DNA from: Lacisediminimonas profundi | GTDB lineage: Bacteria > Pseudomonadota > Gammaproteobacteria > Burkholderiales > Burkholderiaceae_D | Reading direction: 5' to 3' | Length of the DNA: 64,000 nt | NCBI RefSeq assembly: GCF_008831265.1 | Contig: NZ_VTTH01000003.1 | Coordinates: 434,001-498,000, forward strand | In this document: positions 29,188 to 38,656 of the stretch, in pieces | Numbering within the stretch: the first letter of the stretch is position 1 | Layout of the letters: each line of letters starts with the position of its first letter | Translations under genes and position numbers: made by a program | The notes under the pieces: generated by a model | What the model was told of the DNA's origin: nothing | Database searches by the model: none | What the model saw: the letters and a program-made list of their open reading frames with translations, nothing else

Positions 29188-29895
29188 ATGCACATCCTTG
29201 ACGCCATTCGCGATGCCTTCACGCTGCTCTTCTCGGGCGATCCGGCGCTCTGGCTGATCATCTGGATTTCGCTCAAGACGACAGCGGTCGGCCTGCTGCT
29301 GGCGGGGCCGCCGGCCATCCTCGCGGGCTATCTTGTGGCCACGCACAACTTCACCGGACGGCGGCTTGTCATCTGGCTGGCGCAAGTGTCGCTGTCGATG
29401 CCCACGGTGCTGATCGGCCTGCTGCTATACCTGATGCTGTCGCGCCAGGGGCCTCTCGGTGGGCTGGAGTGGCTCTTCTCCCAGGCGGGTGTGATTGCCG
29501 GCCAGGCGCTGCTCGGGTTTCCGGTGCTGCTGGCTTTCACGCTGGCGGCGGTGCAGGCTTCCGACCCGCGCCTGGCAGAGACGGCGATCACGCTTGGCGC
29601 CTCCCGCGCCAGGGTCATGTGGACTGTTCTGTACGAGGCGCGATTTGGCGTGATGGCGGCAGTGACGACCGGCTTCGGCCGTATCATTTCCGAGGTGGGA
29701 TGCGCCATGATGGTGGGCGGGAACATCGAGGGGGAAACCCGCACCATCACCACGGCCATCGCGCTTGAAACCAGCAAGGGCGAATTCGCCCAGGGAATCG
29801 CGTTGGGTATCGTACTGGTGACCATCGCCTTGTTCGTCAACGCTGCGCTGATGTTGCTGCAGGGTGATGCGCGGGCGGTGAGTGCAACCGCCTGA
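29188..29895 (+). CDS. tupB: ABC transporter permease, tungstate (TupB) type
   Basis: A 235-residue inner-membrane permease with five or six hydrophobic helices. The cytoplasmic EAA loop is seen as AETAITLGASRARVMWTVLYEARFGV, and EVGCAMMVGGNIEGETRTITTAIALETSKGEF matches TupB/WtpB proteins of tungstate (or molybdate) importers. The ATG at 29188 starts the family N-terminus (MHILDAIRDAFTLLFSGD). Neither the binding protein (TupA) nor the ATPase (TupC) is adjacent, so it would need partners elsewhere. Ribosome site is weak. Tungstate specificity is from family resemblance only. Confidence 0.8.
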   Translation: MHILDAIRDAFTLLFSGDPALWLIIWISLKTTAVGLLLAGPPAILAGYLVATHNFTGRRLVIWLAQVSLSMPTVLIGLLLYLMLSRQGPLGGLEWLFSQAGVIAGQALLGFPVLLAFTLAAVQASDPRLAETAITLGASRARVMWTVLYEARFGVMAAVTTGFGRIISEVGCAMMVGGNIEGETRTITTAIALETSKGEFAQGIALGIVLVTIALFVNAALMLLQGDARAVSATA

Positions 29896-29967
29896 TACAG
29901 GAGCGTGCAGCTCGACTCCGGTCCGGCCGCACAAGTTGGCTACTTCAAGCTGGCTACTTCGAGCTGA

Positions 29968-30408
29968 CTACTGATCGAGAGATTTGAACAGGCACGCCGC
30001 GCTGTCCGGGCACATGGCGGTGAATTCGGCTGTCGCCTGGATTGGTGCCGGCGCTGCCGCGCGCTCCATGCGCTGGTACCCATGATGCTCGAAGAATGAT
30101 GTGGCCGAGGTTGTCAGCAGATAAAGGTGCTGGATGCCGATCTCCGCGGCGTGCGTTTCTATCGCTTCCAGCAAGCGGCTCCCGAAACCTTCTTCCCGGT
30201 GGTTCGTGTCGACCGCAAGCGAGCGCAGCAGGCCATCCTGCCCGAACGGCTCCAGGCCAACCGACCCCACGATCCGCTGACCCTGTGCCAGCACGATGAA
30301 ATGATTGAGTTTTGCCTGATCGAGGTCGTCAGCCGGCAGCCCGCTGTTGGTGAGCAGCGTCTTCAGGGAGGGCAGGTCTTCCGGCCGGGGAGTGCGAATG
30401 GTGAACAT
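29968..30408 (-). CDS. arsN2: GNAT N-acetyltransferase, ArsN2-like
   Basis: A 146-residue acetyltransferase with the GNAT acetyl-CoA loop as HREEGFGSRLLEAIETHA near residue 73. The sequence IVGSVGLEPFGQDGLLRSLAVD, YLLTTSATSFFEHHGYQRMERAAAPAPIQATAEFTAMCP follows the ArsN2 family closely; relatives acetylate organoarsenical or glutamate-analogue antibiotics such as arsinothricin. The ATG at 30408 fits the family start. No other arsenic gene is close apart from the ArsR-type regulator 1.6 kb away, which looks sulfur-related, so the arsenic role is unproven. Confidence 0.7.
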   Translation of the reverse strand: MFTIRTPRPEDLPSLKTLLTNSGLPADDLDQAKLNHFIVLAQGQRIVGSVGLEPFGQDGLLRSLAVDTNHREEGFGSRLLEAIETHAAEIGIQHLYLLTTSATSFFEHHGYQRMERAAAPAPIQATAEFTAMCPDSAACLFKSLDQ

Positions 30409-30683
30409 GGTGGCGGCGCTTTCATGGTGAGCGGCCCGGCAATGGCGCGGGCCGGGGGCATGCGGTAAGGAGTTCTTTATTATGCGGCCGGGGAGGGCGG
30501 CAGGTGCATTCGCATTGGGGCGGCCTCGTAGCACCGGTTTCGTCGATCAACGTCCACGGTTCGGCTTGCAAGCCGAACCGGCTCGGACGGCGCGAGGCAT
30601 GCCTGGCGAAACCCTGTCCTCGAACCACGGAGGCACTGGTTGCGAAGCGCGCAGGCGCTTCGCTCGTGATCCCCAAATGAAAA
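30409..30683. repeat. Gene-free stretch with a 24-bp palindrome, a dispersed-repeat copy and a hairpin
   Basis: No gene is seen. There is a perfect 24-base palindrome at 30557-30580, a segment at 30584-30623 that recurs at 35057-35100 (CGGACGGCGC block, then 21 of 23 bases matching in the GCCTGGCGAAACCCTGTCC part), and a nine-pair hairpin (30642-30650 with 30655-30663). These look like parts of a small dispersed intergenic element. Confidence 0.6.
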
Positions 30684-30709
30684 AAGCCGGTCGATTTCTC
30701 GACCGGCTT
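30676..30709 (-). terminator. Intrinsic terminator of tRNA-Leu
   Basis: An eleven-pair stem (30684-30694 with 30699-30709, TTTC loop) is preceded on the plus strand by A residues at 30680-30685, which read as a T tract on the minus strand. It ends the tRNA-Leu transcript ten bases after the CCA. Confidence 0.85.
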
Positions 30710-30718
30710 CTTGCATTT

Positions 30719-30803
30719 TGGTGCCCACGGAGGGACTCGAACCCCCACACCTTGCGGCACATGGACCTGAACCATGCGCGTCTACCAATTCCGCCACGTG
30801 GGC
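30719..30803 (-). tRNA. tRNA-Leu (anticodon CAG)
   Basis: An 85-base class II tRNA on the minus strand. It has a seven-base acceptor stem (GCCCACG with CGTGGGC), D-arm GGCGGAATTGGTAGACGC, an anticodon loop TTCAGGT giving anticodon CAG, a variable arm, and a TTCGAGT T-loop. The CCA end is encoded. It reads CUG codons. Confidence 0.95.
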
Positions 30804-30817
30804 TAACGAAGAAGATG

Positions 30818-30845
30818 ATTATAGCTGAAAACTGACGCACGTCAA
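30818..30845 (-). promoter_or_regulatory. Promoter of tRNA-Leu(CAG)
   Basis: On the minus strand TTGACG (30845-30840) and a perfect TATAAT (30823-30818) are 16 bases apart. The -10 ends 14 bases before the tRNA 5' end. Confidence 0.85.
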
Positions 30846-30965
30846 TTCCCTTGATCGAATATTTCACAAAAAAAGATCAATACCTCTGTTTGCACAGTCG
30901 GCAAAACTGGGAACTGTCCGCTACACTGTCGAAGTATTAATCCCCCTCATCACCAAAGCGCACTC

Positions 30966-33377
30966 TTGAGTCAATTTCCCTATTCCATTCCCAGCAGAGA
31001 AGAAATCCTCGGCGTTCTCCGCAAGTCCGGCGAGCCGCAGGATATCGCCGCGATCGCTGGCGCGCTCAAGGTCGGCACCGACCATCTGGACGGGCTGTCC
31101 CGGCGCCTGAATGCGATGGAGCGCGACGGGCAGATCAAGCCGGATCGTACCGGCCTGTATCAACTGGCCAATACGAGCAGCTTCGTCGAAGGTCGCGTCA
31201 GCAGCCATCGCGATGGCTATGGCTTCCTGATTCCGGACGATGGTACCGAAGACCTTTTCCTGTCGGAAAAGGAAATGCAGAAGGTGCTGCACGGGGACCG
31301 GGTGCAGGCGCGCATCACGGGTACCGACCGGCGCGGACGGCCGGAAGGCAGCATCGTTGAAGTGATCGAGCGGGCCAATACTCATGTGATCGGGCGCCTG
31401 GTCAACGAGAACGGCGTGTGGCTGGTGGCGCCCGAGGACAAGCGCCTGGGCCAGGATATCCTGGTGCAGGGATCGCCCGGCAAGGCCAAGGCGGGGCAGG
31501 TGGTCAGCATCGAAATGATCGAGCAACCCACGCGCTACAGCCAGGCCGTCGGCAAGGTGGTGGAGGTGCTGGGCGAGTTTGACGATCCCGGCATGGAAAT
31601 CGAAATTGCAGTGCGCAAGTACGGTGTGCCCCACGAGTTTTCCGATACCGCGAAAAAGCTGGCGACCAGGCTGCCGTCCGAAGTGCGACCGGCGGACCTC
31701 GACGAACGGGTCGACCTGCGCGACATTCCGCTGGTCACCATCGACGGCGAGGACGCGCGCGATTTCGACGATGCGGTGTATTGCGAGCCGGTCAAGATCG
31801 GCCGGACCACTGGCTTTCGCCTGATCGTCGCCATTGCCGACGTCAGCCATTACGTCAAGCCGGGCGATGGCATCGACACCGACGCGCTGCAACGCAGCAC
31901 CTCGGTCTATTTCCCGCGCCGCGTGATTCCGATGCTGCCAGAGAAATTGTCGAACGGATTATGTTCACTGAATCCCGACGTCGACCGCCTGACCTTGGTG
32001 TGCGATGCCGTGATCACCAGCAAGGGCGTGATCAAGGCCTATCAGTTCTATCCTGCGGTGATCCATTCCGCCGCGCGCATGACCTATACCGAAGTCGCGG
32101 CCATTCTTGGCAATACCCGCGGGCCGGAAGCAGGACGGCGCCCGGGACTGGTGCCGCACCTGCAGAACCTGTACGACGTGTTCCAGGTGCTGCTGAAGGC
32201 GCGCCACGAGCGCGGTGCGATCGACTTCGAAACGACCGAAACCTATATCGTCTGCAATGCGGTCGGCAAGATCGAGCAGATATTGCCGCGCACCCGCAAC
32301 GAGGCGCATCGTGTGATCGAGGAATGCATGCTGGCGGCGAACGTTTGCGCCGCCGACCTGCTGGAGCGCTTCGAGCATCCGGGCGTGTACCGCGTGCATG
32401 CGGCGCCGACCAAGGAAAAGCTCACGCAATTGCGTAACTTCCTGAAGCAGCAGGGGCTGCATCTGGGCGGCGGCGACGACCCCACCGCGACGCAATATGC
32501 GGAGCTGCTGAACAAGGTCAAGGACCGGCCGGATGCGGTGCTGCTGCAGACCATGCTGCTGCGTTCCATGCAGCAGGCAGTGTACAGCCCGGAAAATATC
32601 GGCCACTTCGGGCTTTCATACGAGGCCTATGCGCACTTCACCAGTCCCATACGCCGCTATCCCGACCTGCTGACACATCGCTCGATCAAGGCGATCCTGA
32701 AGGGCAAGCGCTACCAGCCGACCAACATCGACACCAGCGTGCTCAACACCACGCTCTCGAAGAGTGCCCGCAAGATGCAGGTAACGGACAAGGCGCGTGG
32801 CAAGAAGAAGATGGAAGGCGACCTTGCGATCTGGGAATCGCTGGGAATTCATTGCTCCGCCAACGAGCGTCGTGCCGACGAGGCGTCGCGCGATGTCGAG
32901 GCCTGGCTCAAGTGCTACTTCATCCGCGACAAGCTGGGCGAGGAATTCACCGGCACCATCTCCAGCGTCACCACCTTCGGCATATTCGTGCAGCTCGACC
33001 AGCTCTTCATCGAAGGCTTGGTCCATATCACTGAACTCGGCACCGATTACTTCCAGTACGACGAGGCGCGGCACGAACTGCGTGGCGAACGCAGTGGCAT
33101 CCGTTACCAGATGACGGACCGGGTCAGGGTGCAGGTCAGCCGGGTCGACCTGGACGCCCGCCGGATCGATCTGCGCCTGGTCACCGAATCCGATGCGCGC
33201 GGACTGCCTAAGCCTGGACGCAGCGCCGAAGGCGGCGCAGGGCGCACCAAAAAACCACGAGCCGCGGAACCCAAGCCGGCCAGTGCTCCAAAAAAAGCTG
33301 GCAAGCCCAAACGCGGCAGCACATCTCCCAGTAACGACAAGTCGCATGCCCGCAACGGCGCGAGAAAGAAAAGATAA
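30966..33377 (+). CDS. rnr: Ribonuclease R
   Basis: RNase R is a processive 3'-5' exoribonuclease that degrades structured RNA and acts in rRNA quality control and cold response. The 803-residue protein has an N-terminal helix-turn-helix, cold-shock domains, the RNB catalytic core with DGEDARDFDDAVY near residue 260 (the clustered aspartates bind magnesium), an S1 domain near 655-735, and a Lys/Arg-rich tail. The start is a TTG at 30966, the only start that includes the family N-terminus (SQFPYSIPSREEILGVLR). It is followed after six bases by rlmB, the standard pair. Confidence 0.95.
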   Translation: MSQFPYSIPSREEILGVLRKSGEPQDIAAIAGALKVGTDHLDGLSRRLNAMERDGQIKPDRTGLYQLANTSSFVEGRVSSHRDGYGFLIPDDGTEDLFLSEKEMQKVLHGDRVQARITGTDRRGRPEGSIVEVIERANTHVIGRLVNENGVWLVAPEDKRLGQDILVQGSPGKAKAGQVVSIEMIEQPTRYSQAVGKVVEVLGEFDDPGMEIEIAVRKYGVPHEFSDTAKKLATRLPSEVRPADLDERVDLRDIPLVTIDGEDARDFDDAVYCEPVKIGRTTGFRLIVAIADVSHYVKPGDGIDTDALQRSTSVYFPRRVIPMLPEKLSNGLCSLNPDVDRLTLVCDAVITSKGVIKAYQFYPAVIHSAARMTYTEVAAILGNTRGPEAGRRPGLVPHLQNLYDVFQVLLKARHERGAIDFETTETYIVCNAVGKIEQILPRTRNEAHRVIEECMLAANVCAADLLERFEHPGVYRVHAAPTKEKLTQLRNFLKQQGLHLGGGDDPTATQYAELLNKVKDRPDAVLLQTMLLRSMQQAVYSPENIGHFGLSYEAYAHFTSPIRRYPDLLTHRSIKAILKGKRYQPTNIDTSVLNTTLSKSARKMQVTDKARGKKKMEGDLAIWESLGIHCSANERRADEASRDVEAWLKCYFIRDKLGEEFTGTISSVTTFGIFVQLDQLFIEGLVHITELGTDYFQYDEARHELRGERSGIRYQMTDRVRVQVSRVDLDARRIDLRLVTESDARGLPKPGRSAEGGAGRTKKPRAAEPKPASAPKKAGKPKRGSTSPSNDKSHARNGARKKR

Positions 33378-33383
33378 CAGCGC

Positions 33384-34127
33384 ATGAAAGGCAAGTTCAT
33401 ATTCGGTTTCCACGCAGTCACCGCAAGGCTGCGCCACGAAGCATCCACCGTCGAAGAGATCTATGTCGACGCCGCCCGTCATGACCGCCGCATGGGCGAA
33501 CTGCTGCGGGCGGCCAAGGAAGCCAACGTGCGCGTCATCCAGGCCGACGAAACCAGGCTCTCCAATATGGTTGGCACGCGCCGCCACCAGGGTGTGGTTG
33601 CCAATGCAGCCGCGCTCGCGCTGGCGCGGACGCTGGACGAGTTGCTGGATGCGGTCGAGGGACCGCCCTTGTTGCTGATGCTCGACGGCATCACCGATCC
33701 GCACAACCTCGGCGCTTGCTTGCGTGTGGCGGACGGTGCGGGTGCGCACGCAGTGATTGCGCCCAAGGATCGTGCAGTCGGCCTGAATGCGACAGCGGCC
33801 AAGGTCGCCAGCGGCGCCGCGGAGAGCGTTCCCTACATCACCGTCACCAACTTCGCGCGCACCATGCGCGAGTTGCAGGAGCGCGACATCTGGATCACCG
33901 GCACCACGGAAGATGCAGAGAAGACCTTGTTCGAAGCAGACTTCAGCGGCGGGGTCGCGTTGGTGATGGGTTCCGAAGGCGAGGGCATGCGACGCCTGAC
34001 CCGGGAGAACTGTGACCTGCTGGTCAGCGTGCCGATGTTCGGCGCGGTCGAGTCCCTCAATGTCTCGGTTGCGTCCGGCATCTGCCTGTACGAAGCCCGG
34101 CGCCAGCGCATCGTGCGCGGGATCTGA
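33384..34127 (+). CDS. rlmB: 23S rRNA (guanosine-2'-O)-methyltransferase RlmB
   Basis: RlmB methylates G2251 in the peptidyl-transferase P loop. The 247-residue SpoU-type enzyme has the substrate-binding N-terminal domain ([23 protein letters not shown]) and the trefoil-knot motifs [26 protein letters not shown] near 105, VMGSEGEGM near 195 and [21 protein letters not shown] at the end. It follows rnr by six bases. Confidence 0.95.
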   Translation: MKGKFIFGFHAVTARLRHEASTVEEIYVDAARHDRRMGELLRAAKEANVRVIQADETRLSNMVGTRRHQGVVANAAALALARTLDELLDAVEGPPLLLMLDGITDPHNLGACLRVADGAGAHAVIAPKDRAVGLNATAAKVASGAAESVPYITVTNFARTMRELQERDIWITGTTEDAEKTLFEADFSGGVALVMGSEGEGMRRLTRENCDLLVSVPMFGAVESLNVSVASGICLYEARRQRIVRGI

Positions 34128-34241
34128 TCCGGGCAATCCACGATCCCGGCTTCCTGCCGTTCAACGCGCTGCCAGCAAAGCCGCGTTGAACCGGCTACCA
34201 TTACCACTTACGGCTTTTTGCCGACCTCCGCTCGTCACCCT

Positions 34242-34991
34242 ATGTTCAGCCGCCTTCGTGAAGACATCGCCAGCATCAAGCAACGTGATCCTGCCGCGCG
34301 CAGTTCATGGGAGGTGCTGACCTGTTATCCGGGCTTGCATGCGATCGTCATGCATCGCTGGGCGGGCTGGTGCTGGGCGCGTGATTTGCGCTGGATGGGG
34401 CGGTTCATCTCCCACATCGGGCGCGTCCTCACCGGCATCGAAATCCATCCGGGCGCCACCATCGGCCGGCGCGTATTCATCGACCACGGCATGGGCGTCG
34501 TGATTGGCGAGACGGCCGAGGTCGGGGACGACTGCACCATTTACCAGGGCGTGACACTGGGCGGCACCTCGCTCAGCAAGGGCGCCAAGCGCCATCCGAC
34601 GCTGGCACGCGGCGTCATCATCGGCGCCGGCGCCAAGGTGCTCGGCTCGTTCACGGTCGGCGAAGAAGCAAAAATCGGGTCGAATGCGGTGGTCGTGAAG
34701 GAAGTGCCGGCTGGCGCAACGGCGGTCGGCAATCCGGCGCGCATCATCCAGAAGGAGACGCAGTCACCGCGCGACGAGGCTGCTGCGCGAATGTTCTCGG
34801 CATACGGGCTAACGCCGCCCGGAGACGATCCGCTGTCCAAGGCCTTGCACGGCTTGATCGACAATGCGGCCACGCAGGAGCAACAGATCAGCCAGATCAT
34901 TGCGGCCTTGAAGGCAGCAGGGATTGCGTGTCAATCGCCGGAGGCGACGGAAAAATTCAATCCGGACCAGTTGAATCGCCTGGTGGAATAG
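34242..34991 (+). CDS. cysE: Serine O-acetyltransferase
   Basis: CysE makes O-acetylserine for cysteine synthesis. The 249-residue protein is the short form lacking most of the N-terminal helical domain of the E. coli enzyme. It has the left-handed beta-helix hexapeptides ([43 protein letters not shown]) with the catalytic His and the GNPARII loop. The ATG at 34242 suits the family better than the ATG eight codons upstream. A helical tail with many Gln follows. It is separated from rlmB by 114 bases without clear signals. Confidence 0.92.
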   Translation: MFSRLREDIASIKQRDPAARSSWEVLTCYPGLHAIVMHRWAGWCWARDLRWMGRFISHIGRVLTGIEIHPGATIGRRVFIDHGMGVVIGETAEVGDDCTIYQGVTLGGTSLSKGAKRHPTLARGVIIGAGAKVLGSFTVGEEAKIGSNAVVVKEVPAGATAVGNPARIIQKETQSPRDEAAARMFSAYGLTPPGDDPLSKALHGLIDNAATQEQQISQIIAALKAAGIACQSPEATEKFNPDQLNRLVE

Positions 34992-35044
34992 ATGGGGGCA
35001 GTGACGATGGCGCAGTGACCGGGAGGTCTCCGCCATGCAGGTCG

Positions 35045-35100
35045 GTCCGGGCCGCCCGGACGGCGCAATGGGGTAGTGCCTGCCGAAACCCCGTCCTCGA
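35045..35100. repeat. Dispersed intergenic repeat, second copy
   Basis: The block at 35057-35066 and 35078-35100 matches the one at 30584-30623 and sits beside a seven-pair hairpin (GTCCGGG at 35045-35051 with CCCGGAC at 35055-35061). It lies between the convergent ends of cysE and lpxH and lacks a T tract. Confidence 0.55.
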
Positions 35101-35106
35101 CCCTGC

Positions 35107-35865
35107 CTACAACTTCACCGCGGTATAAGCGCCAGCCTGGTCCAGTTCCAGCCATCCCCCGCGCGCCGTGCCATGATCCAGGTCCCAATCCGGCAATACA
35201 TGCCTGACCAGTCCATTGGGATAAGCATGCAGTGCCGGCCGGTGCGTATGCCCGTGAATCATCACCTGTGCGCCGCTCTGCTGGAATAACTGCTGAACCG
35301 CCTGCTCATTGACGTCCATGATCTCGGGCGTCTTTTCGCGCTGCGCTTCACGGCTCTGGCGCCGCATGTTTTCAATGATCAACTTCCTCTGCGACAGCGG
35401 TTGTGCCAGGAATTGTGCCTGCCAGGCTGGCTGCCGGACTTGCGCGCGAAATGCGAGATAGGCATGGTCGTCAGTGCACAGCGCATCGCCGTGAGTGATC
35501 ACGGTGGGCCGACCGGCTAGCGTCAGTGATGTGGGGTCATCGAGCCGGTGCAAGCCGGACTCGGTGGCAAATCGATCGCCGACCAGGAAATCGCGGTTGC
35601 CGGCAATCCAGGAAGTTTCGACGCCGGCGTCGCGCACCGCGCGCAGGGCCGTCACGATTCTTCGATTGAACTCGCTGTCCAGGTCGTCGTCGCCCGCCCA
35701 GTATTCGAAGATGTCGCCCAGCAGGTACAAAGCCTGCGCAGCCGGCGCGGTCTCTTCAAGAAAGCGAAGAAAGCGCGCGGTGGTGCGCGGCAGTGCGGCG
35801 TCGAGGTGCAGGTCCGAGACAAACAGCGCGAGCATGGAGGACGGCGTGTGCGCGCTGCTTGTCAC
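35107..35865 (-). CDS. lpxH: UDP-2,3-diacylglucosamine diphosphatase
   Basis: LpxH hydrolyses UDP-2,3-diacylglucosamine to lipid X in lipid A synthesis at the inner membrane. The 252-residue metallophosphoesterase has the motifs FVSDLHLD, YLLGDIFEYW, GNRDF, HGD and HGHTHRP in the expected order. The frame starts with GTG at 35865, ten bases after ppiB; an ATG at 35835 directly before LALFVSDLHL is a good alternative. It is the last gene of the ppiA-ppiB-lpxH minus-strand group. Confidence 0.93.
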   Translation of the reverse strand: MTSSAHTPSSMLALFVSDLHLDAALPRTTARFLRFLEETAPAAQALYLLGDIFEYWAGDDDLDSEFNRRIVTALRAVRDAGVETSWIAGNRDFLVGDRFATESGLHRLDDPTSLTLAGRPTVITHGDALCTDDHAYLAFRAQVRQPAWQAQFLAQPLSQRKLIIENMRRQSREAQREKTPEIMDVNEQAVQQLFQQSGAQVMIHGHTHRPALHAYPNGLVRHVLPDWDLDHGTARGGWLELDQAGAYTAVKL

Positions 35866-35875
35866 CGGGTGCCCT

Positions 35876-36364
35876 TTAAATGATTTCAGCTTTTTCGATC
35901 ACGATGTTTTCGGCAGGAACATCCGAAAACATGCCGCTGCGGCCGGTCTTGACCGACTTGATCTTGTCGACCACTTCGGTGCCTTCGCTGACCCGTGCGA
36001 ACACGCAGTAACCCCAGCCGTCCTGGCCCGGGTAGTCGAGGAAACTGTTGTTTTTCACGTTGATGAAAAACTGCGCGGAGGCGGAGTGCGGATCGCTGGT
36101 GCGCGCCATGGCAACCGTGTAGGGCTCGTTCTTCAGGCCGTTGTTGGCTTCGTTCTCCACTGGATCGCGGGTCGGCTTCTGCTTCATGCCGGGTTCGAAG
36201 CCGCCGCCCTGGATCATGAAGCCATCGATGACGCGATGAAAGATGGTGCCGTCATAGTGCCCGTCACGGACATAGGCGAGGAAGTTTTCAACCGTCTTCG
36301 GGGCCTTGTCGGCGTTGAGTTCCAGCGTGATCTTGCCGTGATTGGTGTGGAGTACGACTGCCAT
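35876..36364 (-). CDS. ppiB: Cytoplasmic peptidyl-prolyl cis-trans isomerase B
   Basis: A cyclophilin catalysing proline isomerisation during folding. The 162-residue protein has no signal peptide and shows the family core [38 protein letters not shown] and [18 protein letters not shown], including the catalytic Arg in FHRVI. It lies 75 bases after a periplasmic paralogue and ten before lpxH. Confidence 0.95.
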   Translation of the reverse strand: MAVVLHTNHGKITLELNADKAPKTVENFLAYVRDGHYDGTIFHRVIDGFMIQGGGFEPGMKQKPTRDPVENEANNGLKNEPYTVAMARTSDPHSASAQFFINVKNNSFLDYPGQDGWGYCVFARVSEGTEVVDKIKSVKTGRSGMFSDVPAENIVIEKAEII

Positions 36365-36439
36365 GATGATGAGTCCTTATGAAAAATTATGTGTGTGCCG
36401 GGCCCGGGTTCTGCCGGGGCCCGGCCATGCTGCCTGCTG

Positions 36440-37018
36440 TTACTTGACGACCGAAGCGACGACCGAAGCGCTCTCTATCATGACCGGCGTGACCGGCACG
36501 TCACCCGGTCCGGTCTGCACTGCCTTGATCTTGTCCACGACGTCGGTTCCCTTGATGACCTTGCCGAATACCGTGTAGCCCCAGCCATCCCGGGCCGGGT
36601 AATTGAGGAAGTTATTGTTTTTTACGTTGATGAAGAACTGGGCGGTTGCCGAATGCGGCGCGGATGTACGTGCCATTGCGACCGTGTAAGTGTCATTCAT
36701 CAGGCCGTTGCCGGCTTCATTCTGTATCGGGCCGCGCGTCGGCTTTTGCTGCATGTTGCGGTCGAAGCCGCCCCCCTGGATCATGAAGTTGCCGATTACG
36801 CGGTGGAACAGGGTGCCGTCGTAGTGTCCCGACTTCACATACTCCAGGAAGTTCTCGACGCTTTTGGGCGCGCGGTCCGGATACAGTTCGAGAACGATGT
36901 TACCCATGCTGGTCTTCAATTGCACCTGCGGCGCGTCGGCAGCCATGACGGCCGGCACTGCGGTTGCAGTGGTCAATGCAGCAAGGAACAGGATGATTTT
37001 TCGGCGCACATGCAACAT
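36440..37018 (-). CDS. ppiA: Periplasmic peptidyl-prolyl cis-trans isomerase A
   Basis: A second cyclophilin, 192 residues, with a signal peptide ([20 protein letters not shown], cleaved after VMA near residue 26), so it acts on exported proteins. The core matches PpiB ([37 protein letters not shown]). The two genes are adjacent and about half identical by eye, consistent with tandem duplication followed by acquisition of a signal peptide. The ATG at 37018 starts the signal. Confidence 0.93.
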   Translation of the reverse strand: MLHVRRKIILFLAALTTATAVPAVMAADAPQVQLKTSMGNIVLELYPDRAPKSVENFLEYVKSGHYDGTLFHRVIGNFMIQGGGFDRNMQQKPTRGPIQNEAGNGLMNDTYTVAMARTSAPHSATAQFFINVKNNNFLNYPARDGWGYTVFGKVIKGTDVVDKIKAVQTGPGDVPVTPVMIESASVVASVVK

Positions 37019-37256
37019 GTTCTGGACCTCGGTGTGGGGCGGGAAAGATGGATTGGCAAGCAGGGGAGACGGGCTGTCGATGACTCCGCCAAACTCGATG
37101 GCGGGGCGGCGATTTCCTGATGCTATACTGCCGCGAATCCCGAATTTTATCAAAATAAGGACGTCAGCAGGTTGGCAGACCGGCACCTGGCGCGAGCGCG
37201 CGTTCAGAATGCATACCAGTCCGCGACGGCTTCCTGACTCCAGCAGCACAACCCCA

Positions 37257-38651
37257 ATGAGTGTCCTGAAGATATACAACACGCTTGCGCGTGAAAAGCA
37301 GTCCTTTGCGCCGCTCGAACCGGGCAAGGTGCGCATGTACGTGTGCGGCATGACCGTATACGACTATTGCCACCTCGGACACGCGCGTGTGATGGTCGTG
37401 TTCGACATGGTTCAACGCTGGCTGCGCGCAAGCGGGCTGGACGTGACCTATGTGCGCAACATCACGGACATCGACGACAAGATCATCCGCCGCGCGGTCG
37501 AGAACGGCGAGACGCTGTCGCACCTGACCCAGCGCTTCATCGACGCCATGCACGAAGACGCCGATGCGCTGGGCGTGGCCCGTCCCGACCATGAGCCGCG
37601 CGCCACGGCCTACGTGCCGCAGATGCTGAGCCTGATCGGCCAGCTCGAACAGAACGGCCTTGCCTATCGGGCTGACGACGGCGACGTCAATTTTTCGGTG
37701 CGCGACTTTCCGGGCTACGGCAAGCTCTCCGGCAAATCGCTGGACGACCTGCGCGCCGGCGAGCGCGTCGATGTCAGCACCGGCAAGCGCGATCCGCTCG
37801 ACTTCGTGTTGTGGAAAGCGGCCAAGCCCGCTGAGCCCGCCGAAGCGAAATGGGAATCGCGCTGGGGCACGGGCCGGCCGGGCTGGCATATCGAATGCTC
37901 GGCCATGGCGACCGACCTGCTCGGCCAGCACTTCGATATCCACGGCGGCGGTCAGGACCTGCAGTTTCCCCATCACGAGAACGAGATTGCGCAGTCGGAA
38001 GGTGCGCATCGCGGGCAGTTCGTCAACTTCTGGATGCACAACGGCTTCGTGCGGGTCGACAACGAGAAGATGTCGAAGTCGCTCAACAACTTCTTCACCA
38101 TCCGTGAAGTGCTCAAGAGTTATGACGCCGAGGTGGTGCGTTTCTTCATCCTGCGCGCCCATTACCGTAGCCCGCTCAATTACTCCGACGCCCATCTCGA
38201 CGACGCCAGGGGCGCGTTGACGCGGCTGTACACGGCACTGAAGGAAACCCGGCCCGATGCGCTCGAATTGGACCAGGGCGAGCCGCATGCAGTGCGCTTT
38301 GCCGATGCGATGAACGACGATTTCAATACGCCGATGGCGGTCTCGGTGCTGTTCGACCTGGCCAACGAAATCAATCGCACGCATGACGCAGCGCTGGCGC
38401 GGCAGCTCAGGAAGCTGGCAGCCATCCTTGGCCTGTTGCAGCGCGAGCCGCAGGCCTTCCTGCAATCCGGGACCGGCAGCGCACCATCCGGACCGTCCGA
38501 TGAAGAGGTGGCGAAACTGATAGAACTCCGGGCCACGGCCAAGAAGGCAAAAGAATTCGCCAAAGCCGATGGCATTCGCGCCGATCTGCTGGCTGCCGGC
38601 ATTGTCCTCGAGGACAAGCCGGGCGGCGTGACCGAATGGCGGAGGGCCTGA
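37257..38651 (+). CDS. cysS: Cysteinyl-tRNA synthetase
   Basis: CysS charges tRNA-Cys. The 464-residue class I enzyme has a zinc cysteine in [19 protein letters not shown], which also contains the HIGH-type motif (HLGH), a second zinc set near 215-245 (IECSAMA, HHENE), and KMSKSLNN near 274. The open frame extends upstream, but the family starts at the ATG at 37257. A TATACT at 37124-37129 could be a -10, though no good -35 is present. The stop overlaps one possible start of the glycosylase gene. Confidence 0.95.
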   Translation: MSVLKIYNTLAREKQSFAPLEPGKVRMYVCGMTVYDYCHLGHARVMVVFDMVQRWLRASGLDVTYVRNITDIDDKIIRRAVENGETLSHLTQRFIDAMHEDADALGVARPDHEPRATAYVPQMLSLIGQLEQNGLAYRADDGDVNFSVRDFPGYGKLSGKSLDDLRAGERVDVSTGKRDPLDFVLWKAAKPAEPAEAKWESRWGTGRPGWHIECSAMATDLLGQHFDIHGGGQDLQFPHHENEIAQSEGAHRGQFVNFWMHNGFVRVDNEKMSKSLNNFFTIREVLKSYDAEVVRFFILRAHYRSPLNYSDAHLDDARGALTRLYTALKETRPDALELDQGEPHAVRFADAMNDDFNTPMAVSVLFDLANEINRTHDAALARQLRKLAAILGLLQREPQAFLQSGTGSAPSGPSDEEVAKLIELRATAKKAKEFAKADGIRADLLAAGIVLEDKPGGVTEWRRA

Positions 38652-38656
38652 GTTCA

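Noticed and set aside
32616-34136. 506-codon minus-strand frame opposite rnr and rlmB
   Set aside because: Antisense shadow of two well supported RNA-modifying genes.
34992-35106. Intrinsic terminator between cysE and lpxH
   Set aside because: The GC hairpin at 35045-35061 has no T tract on either strand; it is treated as part of a dispersed repeat.
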